From NCBI GenBank assembly GCA_036365515.1, contig CM070874.1:64871583-64935582 (forward strand): a DNA stretch of 64,000 nt, in the 5' to 3' direction. Of the stretch, positions 38,501 through 50,977 are shown piece after piece. Position 1 is the stretch's first letter; each line of letters begins with the position of its first letter. Under the pieces are notes generated by a model that searched no databases, had not been told where the DNA came from, and saw only the letters and a program-made list of their open reading frames with translations. The DNA comes from Torymus aiolomorphi. Its lineage: Eukaryota > Arthropoda > Insecta > Hymenoptera > Torymidae. The position numbers and the translations under genes are program-made.

Positions 38501-41167
38501 ATTTCTCTGTTTCTAACGATTCCTGATGAGGCAAAAACTTTCCTTTATCAAGCATTCAATAATGTCATATATTTAATTTTTTAAATAATAATCTGGACAT
38601 TGAATTGTTTTTAAGAGTAAAATTACAGATAATTTTAATAAGTTATTTTTATCATATTTTTTGGTTCTTTATAAAATTGTTATTATTGATCCGAGATAAG
38701 CGCGGGTAGAATATGAATAAAGTATGACATAGAAACACTTGACCGATTCAACTACACAAAAAGTAAAATGTCTCTTAAGTGAAGTGTCGAGCTACCTACC
38801 CTATAAAAACTTATTTATAGAGATTGAACCGTCTCTTCGAGGTATACTTCAATAGTCAACTCGATTGATTGAAATTAAAAGTAGATCATAGATACCCACG
38901 AACTCTAATTAACGTCATTCCAAATGAAAGCTTACTTTCAATCTGTCAATAACAGTTAATTTAATAATACACGGTTAAATGTAGAAATTTAATTACCAGT
39001 TTATAAAACTTAGATGTATCTATATATAATCTATCTTTACACTATTTTTTAATTTCACAAACACTCGAAGAGTATATTTCATTTTTTGTCACAAAAACTA
39101 TTATTAATTTGTTTTTGGTATATAAATTAATTACTAAAACTAGTGGATAAAAATTGAAAAATGAATATTTTTCGTTAATATTCTTAATTTAAACACACAA
39201 TAATCCTTCCTTCATTTCAATCGGTTCTTGCAGGCGAAATTACTTACGGTGGAAGAATTACAGACAATTGGGACTTGCGCTGCTTGAAGACCATCCTCGA
39301 TCTGTTCTTCTCTTCCAAGACTTTAGATTCAGGTTCTCTTTCTCAGATAATACAATTGCATGTTTACATAACACATAGGACAATTTGAAATTTAAGTATA
39401 ATAGAACAATATACAATATTATTTAATTGATTACGAAACCATAGATTACGTTTACTCGCCATCTGGAACGTATTACTGTCCTACTTACGAAAGCCTAGCC
39501 GAGTACCGCGAATTCATCGATGATTTTCCAATGATTGAAGACCCGGAAATATTCGGCATGCATGAAAACGCTAATATTGCCTTTCAAGTACAATTCTCCT
39601 TATTTCCCGATTTTCAAAATATTTTAAATTCTTACGTTACTTCTAGCTAGCTTATTGAATATATTAAATAGAATTTTTGTTTTTCTAAAAGTATCGCAAA
39701 ATAGATATCACATCGATAAATATATTTAATTATTGATAGAAAATATTTATTTTCTAAAACAGCTGAAAGAATCTAAAACAGTATTGGAGACAATAATGGA
39801 AGTACAGCCGAAAGTTGGTATTGGCAAGGAAGGAAAATCCGACTCGGAAATAGCTTATGAATTAGCGGATGTGATTATGGAAAAAATTGCTTTGAAAATA
39901 GATATTGATAGTTGCAATCCAAAACATTTAAAAGTACATAAACTATAAATTCTTTGAAATCTAAAAATAAAAATTCATCAAAATGTTGTTACTATTAAAT
40001 TTTGTTTTACAGAAAGATAGCGCAGGTCGCTTGCCATCGCTCACAGTTGTTTTATTACACGAAGTTGAGAGGTATAATATTTTACTTGCGAAAATTCATT
40101 TATCGATGGAAAATTTGCAAAGGGCAATTAAAGGATTTGTCGTTATGTCCGAGGAACTGGAAAACGTTTTCCGGGCACTTGTCAATAATCAAGTAAACGA
40201 ATAATAATAAAATTTATATTGTATTGTAACAATAGTTATTTTAAAATCTTTAAGAAATATTTTATAATTCAATAGGTACCTCAGATGTGGCACAACGTGA
40301 ATGTTTATCCGTCGTTGAAAACCTTAGGAAGTTGGATTAGAGATTTAGAACTTAGAATTGACTTCATAAGAGTAATTGAAAAATAATTTTTTTACTATCT
40401 ATAATTTTTATCCCTTTTTTTATTCATCCATATTTAACTATTTTGAAACAGACTTGGTTAACTGATAAAAAACCAATGTCATTTTGGTTATCTGGCTTAT
40501 CATTTCCACAAGGATTTATAACTGGCATGCTGCAAACACACGCTAGGAAATACAATATTCCAATTGATCAGTTAAAGTTGGATTTCATTGTTACAAATGT
40601 AGTGCTTGACCAAGAGGATATTGAAGTAGCCCACAAAGGTGCAAGCAAAGAAGTAAGATACAAAAATTTGATTGCACAAATATAATATTTATGTACATTT
40701 ATAAAAAAAAATTACAGTAAAAAAGTTAAAAAATAAATTTACATTAATTTTATAAAGCCTAATAAATATTTTTACGAAATTTTGATTTTTAATATATAAC
40801 ATAATTAATTTACTTTTAGGTACCCAGTATCTATAAAAATCTTGAAGTTCCAGAAGATGGATTGCTCATTCATGGTCTCTACATAGATGCTGGAAAATGG
40901 GATCCTAAATTCAAAATTCTAATTGATGCTAGTAAAGGTGAAATGAATCCTTCATTGCCAGTAGTTCATGTTCTTCCAGTTCTGTCCCTACCAGACAATG
41001 ATTCAAGATACGTTGCACCTTTATACAAGACAAGCATTCGAGCTGGAGTTTTATCAACCACTGGACACAGTACTAATTTTGTTATGCCTGTATTGCTTCC
41101 TTCTGCTCGCCAACAATCATACTGGATACTCAAAGGAACTGCATTATTAATACAAATGACAAACTAA
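18606..41167 (+). CDS. DNAH6: Axonemal dynein heavy chain, single-headed inner-arm type, DNAH6-like
   Basis: This motor ATPase of cilia and flagella would act mainly in sperm and sensory neurons of an insect. About 60 exons join in phase. The first are 18606-18721, 18818-18911, 18994-19126, 19253-19445, 19629-19770, 19853-20092, 20178-20334, 20422-20512, 20595-20778, 20873-21042 and 21130-21531; the last is about 40820-41167. The N-terminal tail runs to about 22.7 kb, followed by the linker ([11 protein letters not shown], exon 22763-23211; [11 protein letters not shown] near 24.08 kb). P-loops: AAA1 GPAGTGKT (25971-25994), AAA2 GPTGSGKS (27562-27585), AAA3 GGTGVGKS (split across 29610/29893), AAA4 GVGGMGKQ (31900-31923). 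The stalk and microtubule-binding domain lie at about 33.0-34.6 kb, AAA5 begins near 34.7 kb, and the C-terminal region ends with [17 protein letters not shown] and [10 protein letters not shown]. All parts expected of an intact heavy chain are present, with no frameshift noticed. DNAH6 (fly Dhc16F) is chosen over DNAH3/7/12 from the C-terminal wording; this choice is less sure than the dynein call. Confidence 0.88.
26450..26515 (+). repeat. (AG)n microsatellite at a dynein splice donor
   Basis: An uninterrupted AG tract of about 33 units begins within the donor site of the exon ending at 26445 (GTAAGAGAGAG...). The next exon starts at 26591, so the tract fills nearly half of this short intron. 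Confidence 0.95.
28847..29113. mobile_element. Foldback element with internal 10-bp minisatellite (dynein intron)
   Basis: The ends TAGTGGAAATGATTTTTGTG and CACAAAAATGATTTCCACTA are reverse complements apart from one base. Between them 28871-29030 holds 16 units of a 10-mer, mostly ACTGAAAATA, with the first units variant. After a short spacer come inverted copies (TTATTTTCAGTTATTTTCAG), so the minisatellite can also pair with the right side. Confidence 0.85.
35591..35680. repeat. GC-rich imperfect palindrome in a dynein intron
   Basis: The arms TTGCCTAGCGGGCCGAAAGTA and TATTTTCGGCCTCGCTAGGCAA pair around CCACTTTTGCTCCCGGCGCC. It is far richer in GC than neighbouring introns. It lies directly next to a second palindrome at 35678-35816. 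Confidence 0.75.
35678..35816. repeat. Second palindrome reaching the 3' splice site of a dynein intron
   Basis: The outer arms TAGTATACGCTCCACGGGAG and CTCCCTTGGTGCGTAATATACTA, and the inner arms CCCACAGCTCGTGTTTGCCA and TGGCAATTTACACGAGCTGTG, are reverse complements. The right arm ends a few bases before the acceptor at 35822, so the splice acceptor lies at the edge of the element. Confidence 0.75.
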
Positions 41168-41251
41168 TACTAATTTTTTTAACAAATAAGAAATTTTTAA
41201 TTTAATATTAAAAATTTTAAATGTAAAAACTACATTTTGTGCAAAACATGA

Positions 41252-41257
41252 ATAAAG
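41252..41257 (+). terminator. Candidate poly(A) signal of the dynein gene
   Basis: AATAAA stands about 85 bases after the dynein stop codon, a usual distance, in the short gap before the convergent nurim gene. Confidence 0.5.
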
Positions 41258-41501
41258 TTTTGTACATTCAATTCGATTCGTTATATAAATAAGTCTTTTT
41301 GTTCATAGAATACAAAGTTAATAAGTAGTTCATAGAATACAAAGCTAACCGATATCTTTTATATAAATATATATAAACCTAAGGTTAATATCACACAATA
41401 AATTAGAATGGCAGAATGTAAGTAGAGAAGCGATTTGTTGCATATGTCAGACTCATTTAATGAAAAATCTTATAGATAAAAAGAATACTTTGTAAATTCG
41501 T

Positions 41502-42409
41502 TTAATAATTGTTATTAGCTAATTCTCTTTCCTTTCTTGCAATAATAATAGAATGATAATTATAGTCATCTTCATCGATAGTCCACATTAATATCATGTA
41601 TATTGTCAATATGGAAGCAAGAAGTAACCGATCAAGGCTAAAAAACAAATATCAAACAATATATTACACAGACAATACAACAAATTTTATTAGTATTTAT
41701 TTAAATCTTTAAAAAAATAGTTTATTCTTACCTCATGAGTGGATAAACCCACAAAATTATTAGGAAGCCCAGAAAGCTTGGATGCCTCATGTGCATCAGA
41801 TACCTCTGGAGATCTCGGGATTTTATTGCCATAGGACGAGGTCTACCAGAAAGTTTGTAATAAACCTGCTTCAATCCAGATAATTCTGCTAAATCCATCA
41901 TACAACAGCCACAATAGACTAAAGACCAAGCAAAAATATGAGAAACATTAACAACTATCCATGAATAACTTTCTTCTGATGTATCGAATTTCCAAATTGA
42001 TGCCCAAGGTACAGATTGCCAGTATGACATTACTAAATATAAAATTGCTGAGCTACTGGCATTGTAAATACTGCGTTCGATATCTTCTATTTGAAACTTG
42101 TAGTAGAAATCTTTAATAGGGTCACTTGCCATCACAGAATGTTGCAGTATAAAGGCACTGATTAAGCTTGTATTCATTAGTAGAATCCATAATGTTTTAA
42201 GGATTACACCATCTCCTATAAATAACCAAAGCAAAATTGATGAAAATTATGATTGTAATAACAATTTTCTCAAACTTACCATTTTCTAATTCATCATTTT
42301 CCGCAATATCAATTGGTCTCGACAAAAAACCAGTGAAAGTGCAAAGAGTGTAAAATGTATACACAAAGCTACTGCAGCACACCACCACTCTCAACACGTT
42401 AGAAATCAT
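41502..42409 (-). CDS. NRM: Nurim homologue, multipass inner nuclear membrane protein
   Basis: Three exons join in phase: 42280-42409, 41732-42215 and 41502-41637, giving 249 residues, close to the length of vertebrate nurim (about 260). Nurim is a multispanning protein of the inner nuclear membrane related to isoprenylcysteine carboxyl methyltransferases; no enzyme activity is established for it. The sequence shows several hydrophobic segments (after the start, VVVCCSSFVYTFYTLCTF; later LKTLWILLMNTSLISAFIL and LGFLIILWVYPL). It also has the family-like blocks QHSVMAS, YWQSVPWASIW and the C-terminal LMHMRHPSFLGF. The first ATG of the open frame (42407-42409) is taken as start. The gene is convergent with dynein and divergent from the phosphatase gene. 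Confidence 0.82.
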
Positions 42410-44007
42410 CTTCAGATCCAAATTTATAAATAAATAAATAAGTTATAAATAAATAAATAAACTTAAACTAGGTAAATAAACGACAACTTTACTTTTTTGG
42501 ACGTCTGTTATCGGAGCGTCGAGCGCTAACACCGCGCAGTAGACATGACAGTTGATTTCTGAGAGAAAAAACTGTTTATTTCAGGTTATGTATGTACCAA
42601 CACAGATGAGGAGGGGCGCGTCCGTGTGTTTACATAAAAGCATCATCTGTACTTTTGGAGCTCCAAGGAGTCACTCGACCTAATTCTATTCCAACAAGGA
42701 AACTATGCGCACGCACGCTATACTTTCAATAAATTGTTTCTTAGAAACACAATTCTTGAAAATAAAACGTCTAAAATATTATAAGTTATATAATTACTGG
42801 ATTAAAGTCGTAAATGGTCACTTTATGTAAATAAGAAAAATAAAACTATTAAATATAAGGTCTACAAAAATCAATACTTATTTATTAATAAAACTCGAAA
42901 AATTATATATACTTAGTTTGAATTGAAAATTAAATTGTAGTAAGTAAATGACTCATGATTTCTAAAATCTTTTAGATACTTAATAACAAAACATGTTCCT
43001 ATTATCTCAAAAAAAAAGAAAAAAAAATAGGAGAACGCAACCAACTTATAACTTATAACTCAATTAAATTCTTTCGATTGTAATCAAATCAGATAAGAGC
43101 CGTTGATAAGGAAATACTATAATACACAAATTCCTCAATCGATAATCTCCCGTCCCACGAACTGACTCATTCAATTATATTTTACACACGACCTCCCAAT
43201 TAACACGCACGTGATGCCAAGCTGCAATATCCAACAAGCTCGTACCTGCAATCCCCGACAAAAATGCCCAGCCCCGCACGATAACGTCGAGACAGAGCTC
43301 GGGAATCCACATGATGCATTAACTCCACGTTACATCACCAGCTCATTGTCGCCGCGACAAGAAAAGCCGCAAATCACCTTTCCTCACATAGGCATTATTC
43401 GCGAATTCGAAAATACGCTCCGAAAATCGCAGATGTCACCCCAGTCGCACACGATCGCGCTTCTCGCAGGCTCGCAGCCGGCAGCACTCCTCTCCTCTTT
43501 CCCCCTCCTATCAACTTCCATCGCGCTCGCGCAGATTCCGGAGCAGCGAGCGGCGGCGGCGGCGTCGTCACCGCACTCCCACACACCGACACGGGACGGG
43601 CGAGCGTATACGTGTGTCGTGTCTCTCTCTCTGCTTGCCGCCGCGACATCGCAGAGTAAAGTAGCAGCAGCAGCAGCACACGCCGCCGCGCTGCAGCAGT
43701 GAGTCGTCACCGCGGGTGCAGACAGCAGCAGGCAGGACAGTGCGCGAGGAGAGAGACACGACGATGAGGATCGCCGCGGCGTCGTAGGGACGGTGCTATC
43801 AGCATCCCTGCAACGACAACGTAGACGGAAAGAAAGGGAGAGAGAGAAAGACGGTAGAAAGGGAGGAGAGGAACAAGCAGCAGCAGCAGCGGCCGCGACG
43901 ACTGTGCTTTACGGTACCGTGTCTGTGCTACGAGGACGACGCCGGTGAGTGGTGCAGCAGGCCTAGTGCGCGTGTGTGGCGGCGCGCTACCACTACTGCT
44001 CCTCAGG
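42410..44007. other. Divergent promoter region of nurim and the phosphatase, with GC-rich 5' UTR
   Basis: From 42410 to about 43200 the DNA is mostly AT-rich and shows no gene. From about 43200 to 44007 it is rich in C, G and CAG/CGG-like short repeats, typical of an insect promoter and 5' UTR. Open frames in this part (for example 43211-43702 on plus and 43707-44204 on minus) look like products of low-complexity GC sequence and match no protein I know. Confidence 0.5.
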
Positions 44008-44970
44008 ATGACCAGCAGCAGTGGCGAGACTACCGCGGCGGCGAACAATGCCGAGGCCAGCGGCAGCAGCAGCGGCAATGGCAGTGGCGGCGGTGGCAGC
44101 AACGTCGAGAGCGAGTACCTGGCGATCAACGCCAAGAACGCCTGGCCCGCCATGTACCAGGTGCGTAGTAGCTCAAAGCAGCAGCAGCAGCAGCACGCGT
44201 TCACGGTTAGGTGGACGTGCGCGCTGTAACCTACTACTACTACAACTATACTACGACATCTACTACTACTACTCCCACCCCCGCTCGTACGAGCGCGTGA
44301 CTCCTTTTTCTGCTCCGAAATCTGAGAGAAAGCTCTGTATGCGTGTACATTGCGGGGGCGAGCCTAGCCCTCCTCCTTCCCCTCCCGCGCGTGTAATTGC
44401 GTGTAATTTGTTTTTTCCTGCCGCCTCCCCGCGCCCGCAAGTACTGTACGCTCTTCCCGTGCGGGTTTGTTTATCGCGCTGGGTTTGTTCCTCCCCGATC
44501 AATCCGCCGCTGCGGCGTTCGCTCGTTCTCGGTGCTTTATCTCTTCCTTCTCTCTCCTCCGCTCGCTCTCTATTTCTCTCTCGCTCGCTCGCTAGCGTCG
44601 CCCCGCACACGCCGCCGTCGCCGTCCTTCTTGGTATTCGTCATCCTGACACACACGAGCGAGCGCTGCAGGGGGACGCCGAAGGCTGCGCGCGCGTTCAC
44701 TCGCTCGCTCGCTCGCTCGTTCGCTCGCTGCATAAAAGGCCCCTTTTGTTCTTCTTTCCTCTCGCTCGCTCGCTCGCTCGCGTATATAAGCGCTCCGCCG
44801 CTCTCTCGTTTGCTCTCGAGGCGATTTTTCCTTGGAAAAAAAAATGCTCCCCCGAGAGAGGGAGAGAGAGAAGGGGACGCAAACCGAAGTGTGTAGAGAG
44901 AAAAAGCAAGAGAGGAGAGAGAGAGAGAAAAAAAAAGAGGAGTATAGTGTCAACAGTGCCGTGTGTGCAC

Positions 44971-45009
<39 letters not shown>

Positions 45010-48000
45010 ACAATGGAGTCGATCTAGTTTCGTCTCGCGACGTCTTCGCCACACTGTCTCTCGAACTGCTAATGCTTTTTGCGAGATGTCTTTTTTCTTG
45101 CCTCGCCGCGGTTATGATTCAGGTACAGCACGCCTCTGTAACTAGCGGTAGCGTAGCGAAGACGTTGCGACGAATAACGTAAGACGGGGCTTTGAGGTTA
45201 TACAAAACGTGGTGGAGGCGCGCGCTGTGATGAGCTGGAAACCATGAAAACGGAGCACATTCTGGCTCTTTAACCTGCTTGCGGGTTATTTGCCTGATAG
45301 GCTCTTATCGCGCGCCCTACATAAAATCGGTTTTTAGAGTAATGCTCGGCAACGCTCTGATGAAATTTCAGCCTGAGTGGCTAAATATTGAACCATTATG
45401 GCAATGTTTGACTTCACCTCGTTGTTAGTTGTCGCGTTGTAAACTTTGCTCCAATTTACTCTATACCTTTTATGGCTCAACTTAGTCATAATATTTAATA
45501 TTTCACGAAAACAATTAACCTTGAAGTCATTGTTAAAAGTTTTGCGCTTATTGGTTTTTTTTTTATTGTTTATTGGAAAAACTATAAAATACTACATCAA
45601 TACTGAAAAAATAACATACATTGTGTTAACAAAATTATTCAGTATTTTAAGAATTTGTATTGTTGAAATAATTTTTTATTTGGATTATTTTAAAAATAAA
45701 AAGTTAATGTTAACTTGTAAATTGTTATTTCTCATAAATTGATTTATAATACAATATACATTTAATAGTTCTTCAGATGATGTATAAGTATTTTCTCACT
45801 ACTTACTGTAAAAAGACTATCTTTAAATCCAATAAAGCAGCACTCTAATGCAATTTACCTAACGTAATTCAACTTCGTGTCTTCTTGGGTTACACAGCAC
45901 CTCGACAGGTTGCCAATCCCTTCCTAGTAGAGTCAATGAACTGTGAGAAAAAGGGGGAAGATTCTTTGCATGTACATGATTGTCAAAATTTTCTCATGGT
46001 TCTGTTTTTTTTCTTCATTTGCGTTGTCTACCCGGGCATTGTTGACTCATGATGAAATAGCCCCATTCTCATGCTCCAATTTTACTAGTCAAGGCAACTA
46101 TTGTAAATTCCAAATATTAGAATTTTAATTTAGGTTAAAATAAAAATTTTGTATTATGATTTAACTTATTCTTAATTTCATCAACCAAACTGTTTATAAA
46201 ATTAATTCTTTTAATAATAAATAGCCATTATAACTGCATATTTTGAAAATACTTCATGAATGTTTCTTAAGTATATAATTTTTTTCACAATTTATAAAAT
46301 ATGTTTTTTTAAATAAAAGTAAAAATAAACTGGAATAAAAGATTTTCCTATATACTTAGTTTTCAATGAAAGAATTAATTTTTTTTATAATATAAATTTA
46401 ATTGTATTATTAATGGCTAAGTAGGGAACTAGATTTAGAAACTGTTATGCAATTCATATGATTCCGAGCATGACCTATAATCATCGAATCCGTCAGCATG
46501 AAATTACTAAAAATCTTACGTTCTTTATTCATTTCTTTGACATTTCCTGAGTTTCCCTTTTGCTCTTTAGTCATGTCTGTTTTATTTCTCATATCCTTGC
46601 AGCAACAGAACTGCTCGCTTCTATGACTCATTCACTGTACTTGCATTGAAGTGCAAGGCTCTCCATCGTATTTCTAACTAAATGTTGTAGTTATAGCTTC
46701 CTAACATATTGTTCCATGTCATAATTATAAATCATTACATAAGAATCTCATTTTTCATGACACATTGTCACTTTTATTTCTTATTATTAGTCCTCTGCTA
46801 ATTTCCTGGTATTGAAAGGAAATACGTTTTCTGATAATCCATTGAAAGTTTCTATACTTTCAACCTCATTCAATTCACAGAATTTTATTACAGATTTGAT
46901 TGTAAATGTTGTCAATCAAGTAAAAAAAATTTAATTAATTATTTTATGAAAAATTTAAGTAACAATTTTAGTTGATGGATTTTATAAATCTTATGAAACA
47001 TTTTTTATAAAATAACATATATGTGATATACTATAATTCTTGTTATATTTTTTTTTATAGATGATACGTAGTGGAAGCAGTAACTTTGATTACACATTAA
47101 ACGAAAGTAAAAAGGCACAGAACAGAGCTTTAAACCGTTACAGAGATGTTGCACCTTATGATCACTCAAGAATTATTCTTCAGAAAGGTTCAACAGATTA
47201 CATCAATGCCAATCTTCTGCGAGTGAGTTATTTTCTTCAGTTCAAATAATTTAACAAAAAAAAAAAAAAAAAAAATTAGTGTGAACTTTTTCTACTTTAA
47301 TGTTCAAAATCATTTTAGTGTTGGTGAAATTAAAAAAAAAAGATTATTCTTTTCCTTATACAAATAAAGAAATAAAATCTAGCAATATTCTTTTTATTGA
47401 CCTTGGAAAAAAGTTTTTCAAGTTTATTATACTATTAAAATATAATTACAATATGATATCACAAGTAGGAAAAGTGCATAATAGTGCATTTATATGATAT
47501 AGATAAATGTTTTTTATAATATTCTTCCTTATTTCAAATTTTCCATAAAATCTTTTTGTTAAATAAAAACTAACTTAATTTTATTGTGAAAAATATATTA
47601 TAACATGTTTTATAGCTTAGATAGGTGTAAGGATTCTAATGGCAGCAAAGTTATAATAAATATAAATGATTTGAATGGCCCAGCTGCCAAAATAATGGAG
47701 AAAGATAGGAAAATCGGAGAAGAAAACAAAAATTCGAGAACATTAAATCGTAATCTTTTTCATCCTTCAAAGTATAAGGATCTAGAAAAAACGAAATAAC
47801 GAGATTCTCTTACGAAAAAAACCTGGACGAAATGCCCTTTTGCTGGCCCATTCAAATCATTTATATGTATTTTTTATAGCTGTTTTTTTTTTTTTTTTTT
47901 AATTAAAATTTTTTTTTTTTTCACAGATGGAAAATGCTCACAGACAATATATTTTAACGCAAGGACCATTGCCAAGTACAGCTGGCCATTTTTGGCTAAT

Positions 48001-50523
48001 GGTGTGGGAGCAAAACAGTAAAGCAATAATTATGCTAAACAAAGTGATTGAGAAGAATGCAGTAAAGTGCCATCAGTATTGGCCCCTGGAGGGTTCATCA
48101 GAAGATCCCATAATGACATTCTCAGATGTTGATCTTAAAGTCGAATATGTCACCAAAACTGACACAGCAGATTATACAACTAGAACACTCAGGTAAGTAA
48201 GACTGCAAAATTTACGAGTAGTATTTCTAATATGTTCCTGTGATATGAGTCATAAGCAAAAAATTCATTGTGAAAACTTAAAATTAGTTGTTGAAAAAAT
48301 AAAACTTGTACATGACTTCATTTTAAAAATTATTTGTGTTTCGTTTTTCTATACAAACAAATTTATAAAAAGAAAGTGATATGTTCTAACATATCTGAAA
48401 TATGTTTTTGAGCTTAAACTTATTACAATTTTCAATTACATGATACTTCTATTGTATACATATTTTTTAAAAAACATAGCAGTACCAAATCTGAGATATT
48501 GAGCTCATATATTATTAAAAAAATTAAAAACGTTTTTTCAAGCGTTATTTTAAAGATGCAGAATGCGCAACAACGCTCGAGCGTGAGCTTCGTCGATCCA
48601 TTCAAGCTTCGCGGAGGCACGTGAACTCTTGGTTGTTCGCCAAAAAGCACGAAAGGCTCCACACGCCGGCGTTACGCGCATCTTTCATCAGAGTTATTTA
48701 GAGTCATTAAAATCCGCCCCCTCCGACCACTTAGGATTATTATTTATAAAATGTTGTGTCTGTAATTAGATTAACGAATCTCGAGACGAACGAGAGCAGG
48801 GATATATTGCACTTTCACTACACCACGTGGCCGGACTTCGGTGTACCGCAAAGTCCTACTGCGTTTCTGCGATTTCTGGCGGACGTCAGGCAGTCCGGTG
48901 CGCTCGACCAAAACGTTGGTCCGCCCATTGTTCACTGTTCGGCCGGCATCGGCCGATCCGGAACTTTCTGCCTGGTGGATACGTGCTTGGTACTGGTGAG
49001 TGTTTTCCTTAACTTTTTAAGTCAGTATCGAGAGTATTTGGAAGATTTTTTTACTTACGATAAATTTGAATTTCTAGATTGAAGAAAATGGATTGAATTC
49101 TGTTAAAGTGGTAGATGTTTTGTTAGAAATGAGACGGTCTCGTATGGGCTTAATTCAAACACCTGATCAACTGCGGTTTTCCTATGCAGCCATTATCGAA
49201 GGATCTAAACAACTGCCACTCAATAACGTGGTAACTAATACCAATTCACAGTAGCACAGTGCTATTAGCTATTTTGTTTTTTACGCGTTAATTAATTTGC
49301 ATCAAAGCTAATGACCACATTTTTTTTAAATAATAGTTACAACATTCACTTTTGTGTTCATTTTGCACGTAACAATAATAATTTTTACTTAATAACGACA
49401 TTTACAATACATTAATTCATTGATCTAATAGCATTGGTCTGCTGTGTTTATAAAACATTGAAATTTAAAACAAATTTTTAATTTGTTTTTAAATTGCAGA
49501 ACATCACTAATAACGAAATAGTGACTAATCATTATGACATCGTGAACAATATAAGTAATTCGTCACTGGAAGATGATGACGAACCACCCCCTCTGCCACC
49601 TCCGAGGGGCGAATCCTTAGCTCGTAGCATGATGTCAGATATGACACCTAGCCCTACTACCGAGAATGGTAACTTTTATTTTGTTTGTTTTTTTGTTGAA
49701 ATATAATTTTTATAAGCAAAGGTTTTTTTATTCTAAAAATATCAATTACTTTATTTTATACGAACTGATATGTTGTCATTGCTTAAACTTAATTAATATC
49801 TTAATGTTATTTGTAACTAATAATTCATTCTCGAATTCATTTTAAAAAATACGAGTTTGTTAAAGGCTTTCTCATTTGAATTTTATATTATCTTGATATT
49901 ATTTAACTTTATATATTAATGTATATTCATATATTAATAATTTACAGAAAATTCTGTAAGTAATCCGCCCGACAAACCGTTGCCATTTGAACCACCCGAG
50001 GGTATTAATTCGAATTCAGTTGGAGCGGCAAACCATGTTCACGAGCAAAATGCTTCTGGTGCTAATGCAAGTCAAAGCACAAGTGATGGGGAAAACTCAT
50101 TTCAAACAAATAGTCCACCGTCCAGTCCCGATTCGTAAGTATTAAGTCCAATGATTTTCAAACATATGAAAGATAAGAGTTATATTTATCTTTAATTATT
50201 TTTAATTCGTTAAAAAATAAAAAAAATGATATTATCTAATGGTAAAAATCGATATTAAACTATTATTAAAATAAAAATACTAACTGTGTGATTAATACAT
50301 AAATTGCTGATTCTTTAGGAAAAACGAGCTGCGCCGACGACGAATGGAGAAGAAGCAACGACTCGACGCGCAGGTGCGGGAGATGAAGCGCCGACAGAAG
50401 GAATCGGAAGAGTGGCAGAAACTCAAGAGGTCATTATTTTCGCCCCTTTCACTAGGTCTAGGCGCTGCTATTGTTGGTGGGGGTGTTCTGGCGATCTACG
50501 GCTACTTTTACATGCGCGGCTAG
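44008..50523 (+). CDS. Ptp61F: Non-receptor tyrosine phosphatase, PTP61F/PTPN1-PTPN2 type, with C-terminal membrane anchor
   Basis: This enzyme removes phosphate from phosphotyrosine in targets such as JAK/STAT and insulin receptor signalling. Eight exons join in phase: 44008-44160, 47061-47222, 47927-48192, 48770-48995, 49078-49230, 49500-49668, 49948-50134, 50319-50523 (506 residues). All catalytic parts are seen: the pTyr loop NRYRDV (76-81), the WPD loop [11 protein letters not shown] (D216), the P-loop [11 protein letters not shown] (C250, R256) and the Q-loop [12 protein letters not shown]. The C-terminal part has an acidic stretch followed by Pro-rich [10 protein letters not shown], a possible SH3 ligand. 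It ends with a basic coiled region ([12 protein letters not shown]) and a hydrophobic tail, [20 protein letters not shown], which should anchor it to the ER or nuclear envelope as in fly PTP61Fm and PTP1B. The first exon has a Ser/Gly-rich leader of 51 residues. Reading through the donor at 49230 would give a short form ending at 49254. Poly(A) signal candidates lie at 50723 and 50747. Confidence 0.93.
44570..45010 (+). repeat. Low-complexity CTCG and GA tracts in phosphatase intron 1
   Basis: Blocks of GCTCGCTCGCTC occur at about 44580, 44700 and 44760, followed by a pure GA tract at 44972-45007. A TATATAAG sequence lies near 44783. The long overlapping open frames on both strands here are effects of these repeats. 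Confidence 0.8.
47661..47865. repeat. Inverted repeat in phosphatase intron 2
   Basis: The 24-base arms at 47661-47684 and 47842-47865 (left arm begins TATAAATGATTTGAATGGCC) differ by one base. They enclose about 157 bases with an open frame that has no recognisable product. It looks like a small foldback element. Confidence 0.65.
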
Positions 50524-50977
50524 ATTGTACGCGTCGAACGTACAGTGGAAGTATATAGTTACGGCGGGAATGATAGAAATGACTTTAACTATTCAAAACG
50601 CAAAATCAACACCACTCTTCTATTTTCTAAAACGATGAAAAGATCGTCGCTCCGAATCTATTTTGTGTTGCCATGTGACACTTATATACAAACATAACGC
50701 GTAATGAAATACGATGGTAAACAATAAAAAGAATAACTCACGAGAGAATAAAAAAAGGAGCTTTCAAGATTCTAGTGGCGCAATAATCTTGATCTCGAGA
50801 AACAGCTCCAATGAAATTTTGAATCAGTAGAAAATAATATTTTTTTATCGAAAACGGTAACGGAAGAAGCGTAAAATTTTCAATTCGTATTCAGTTTCTC
50901 GTTTCGAAATTATCGCGTATTTCTCTTAACTTACTGAAGCTGGGAATGCTGAAGTACGCTGATTAGTTGGGTAACTC

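Noticed and set aside
43211..43702. 163-codon plus-strand frame upstream of the phosphatase
   Set aside because: Composition follows GC-rich low-complexity leader sequence, overlapping frames exist on the other strand, and no domain is visible.
43707..45182. Several long frames on both strands around phosphatase exon 1
   Set aside because: They are Ser/Leu/Arg-rich products of CTCG and GA simple repeats.
47605..47799. Open frame of about 64 codons that might be a phosphatase exon
   Set aside because: Exons 2 and 3 join exactly at the place expected in PTP1B-type enzymes, and this frame lies within an inverted repeat and adds nothing of the family.
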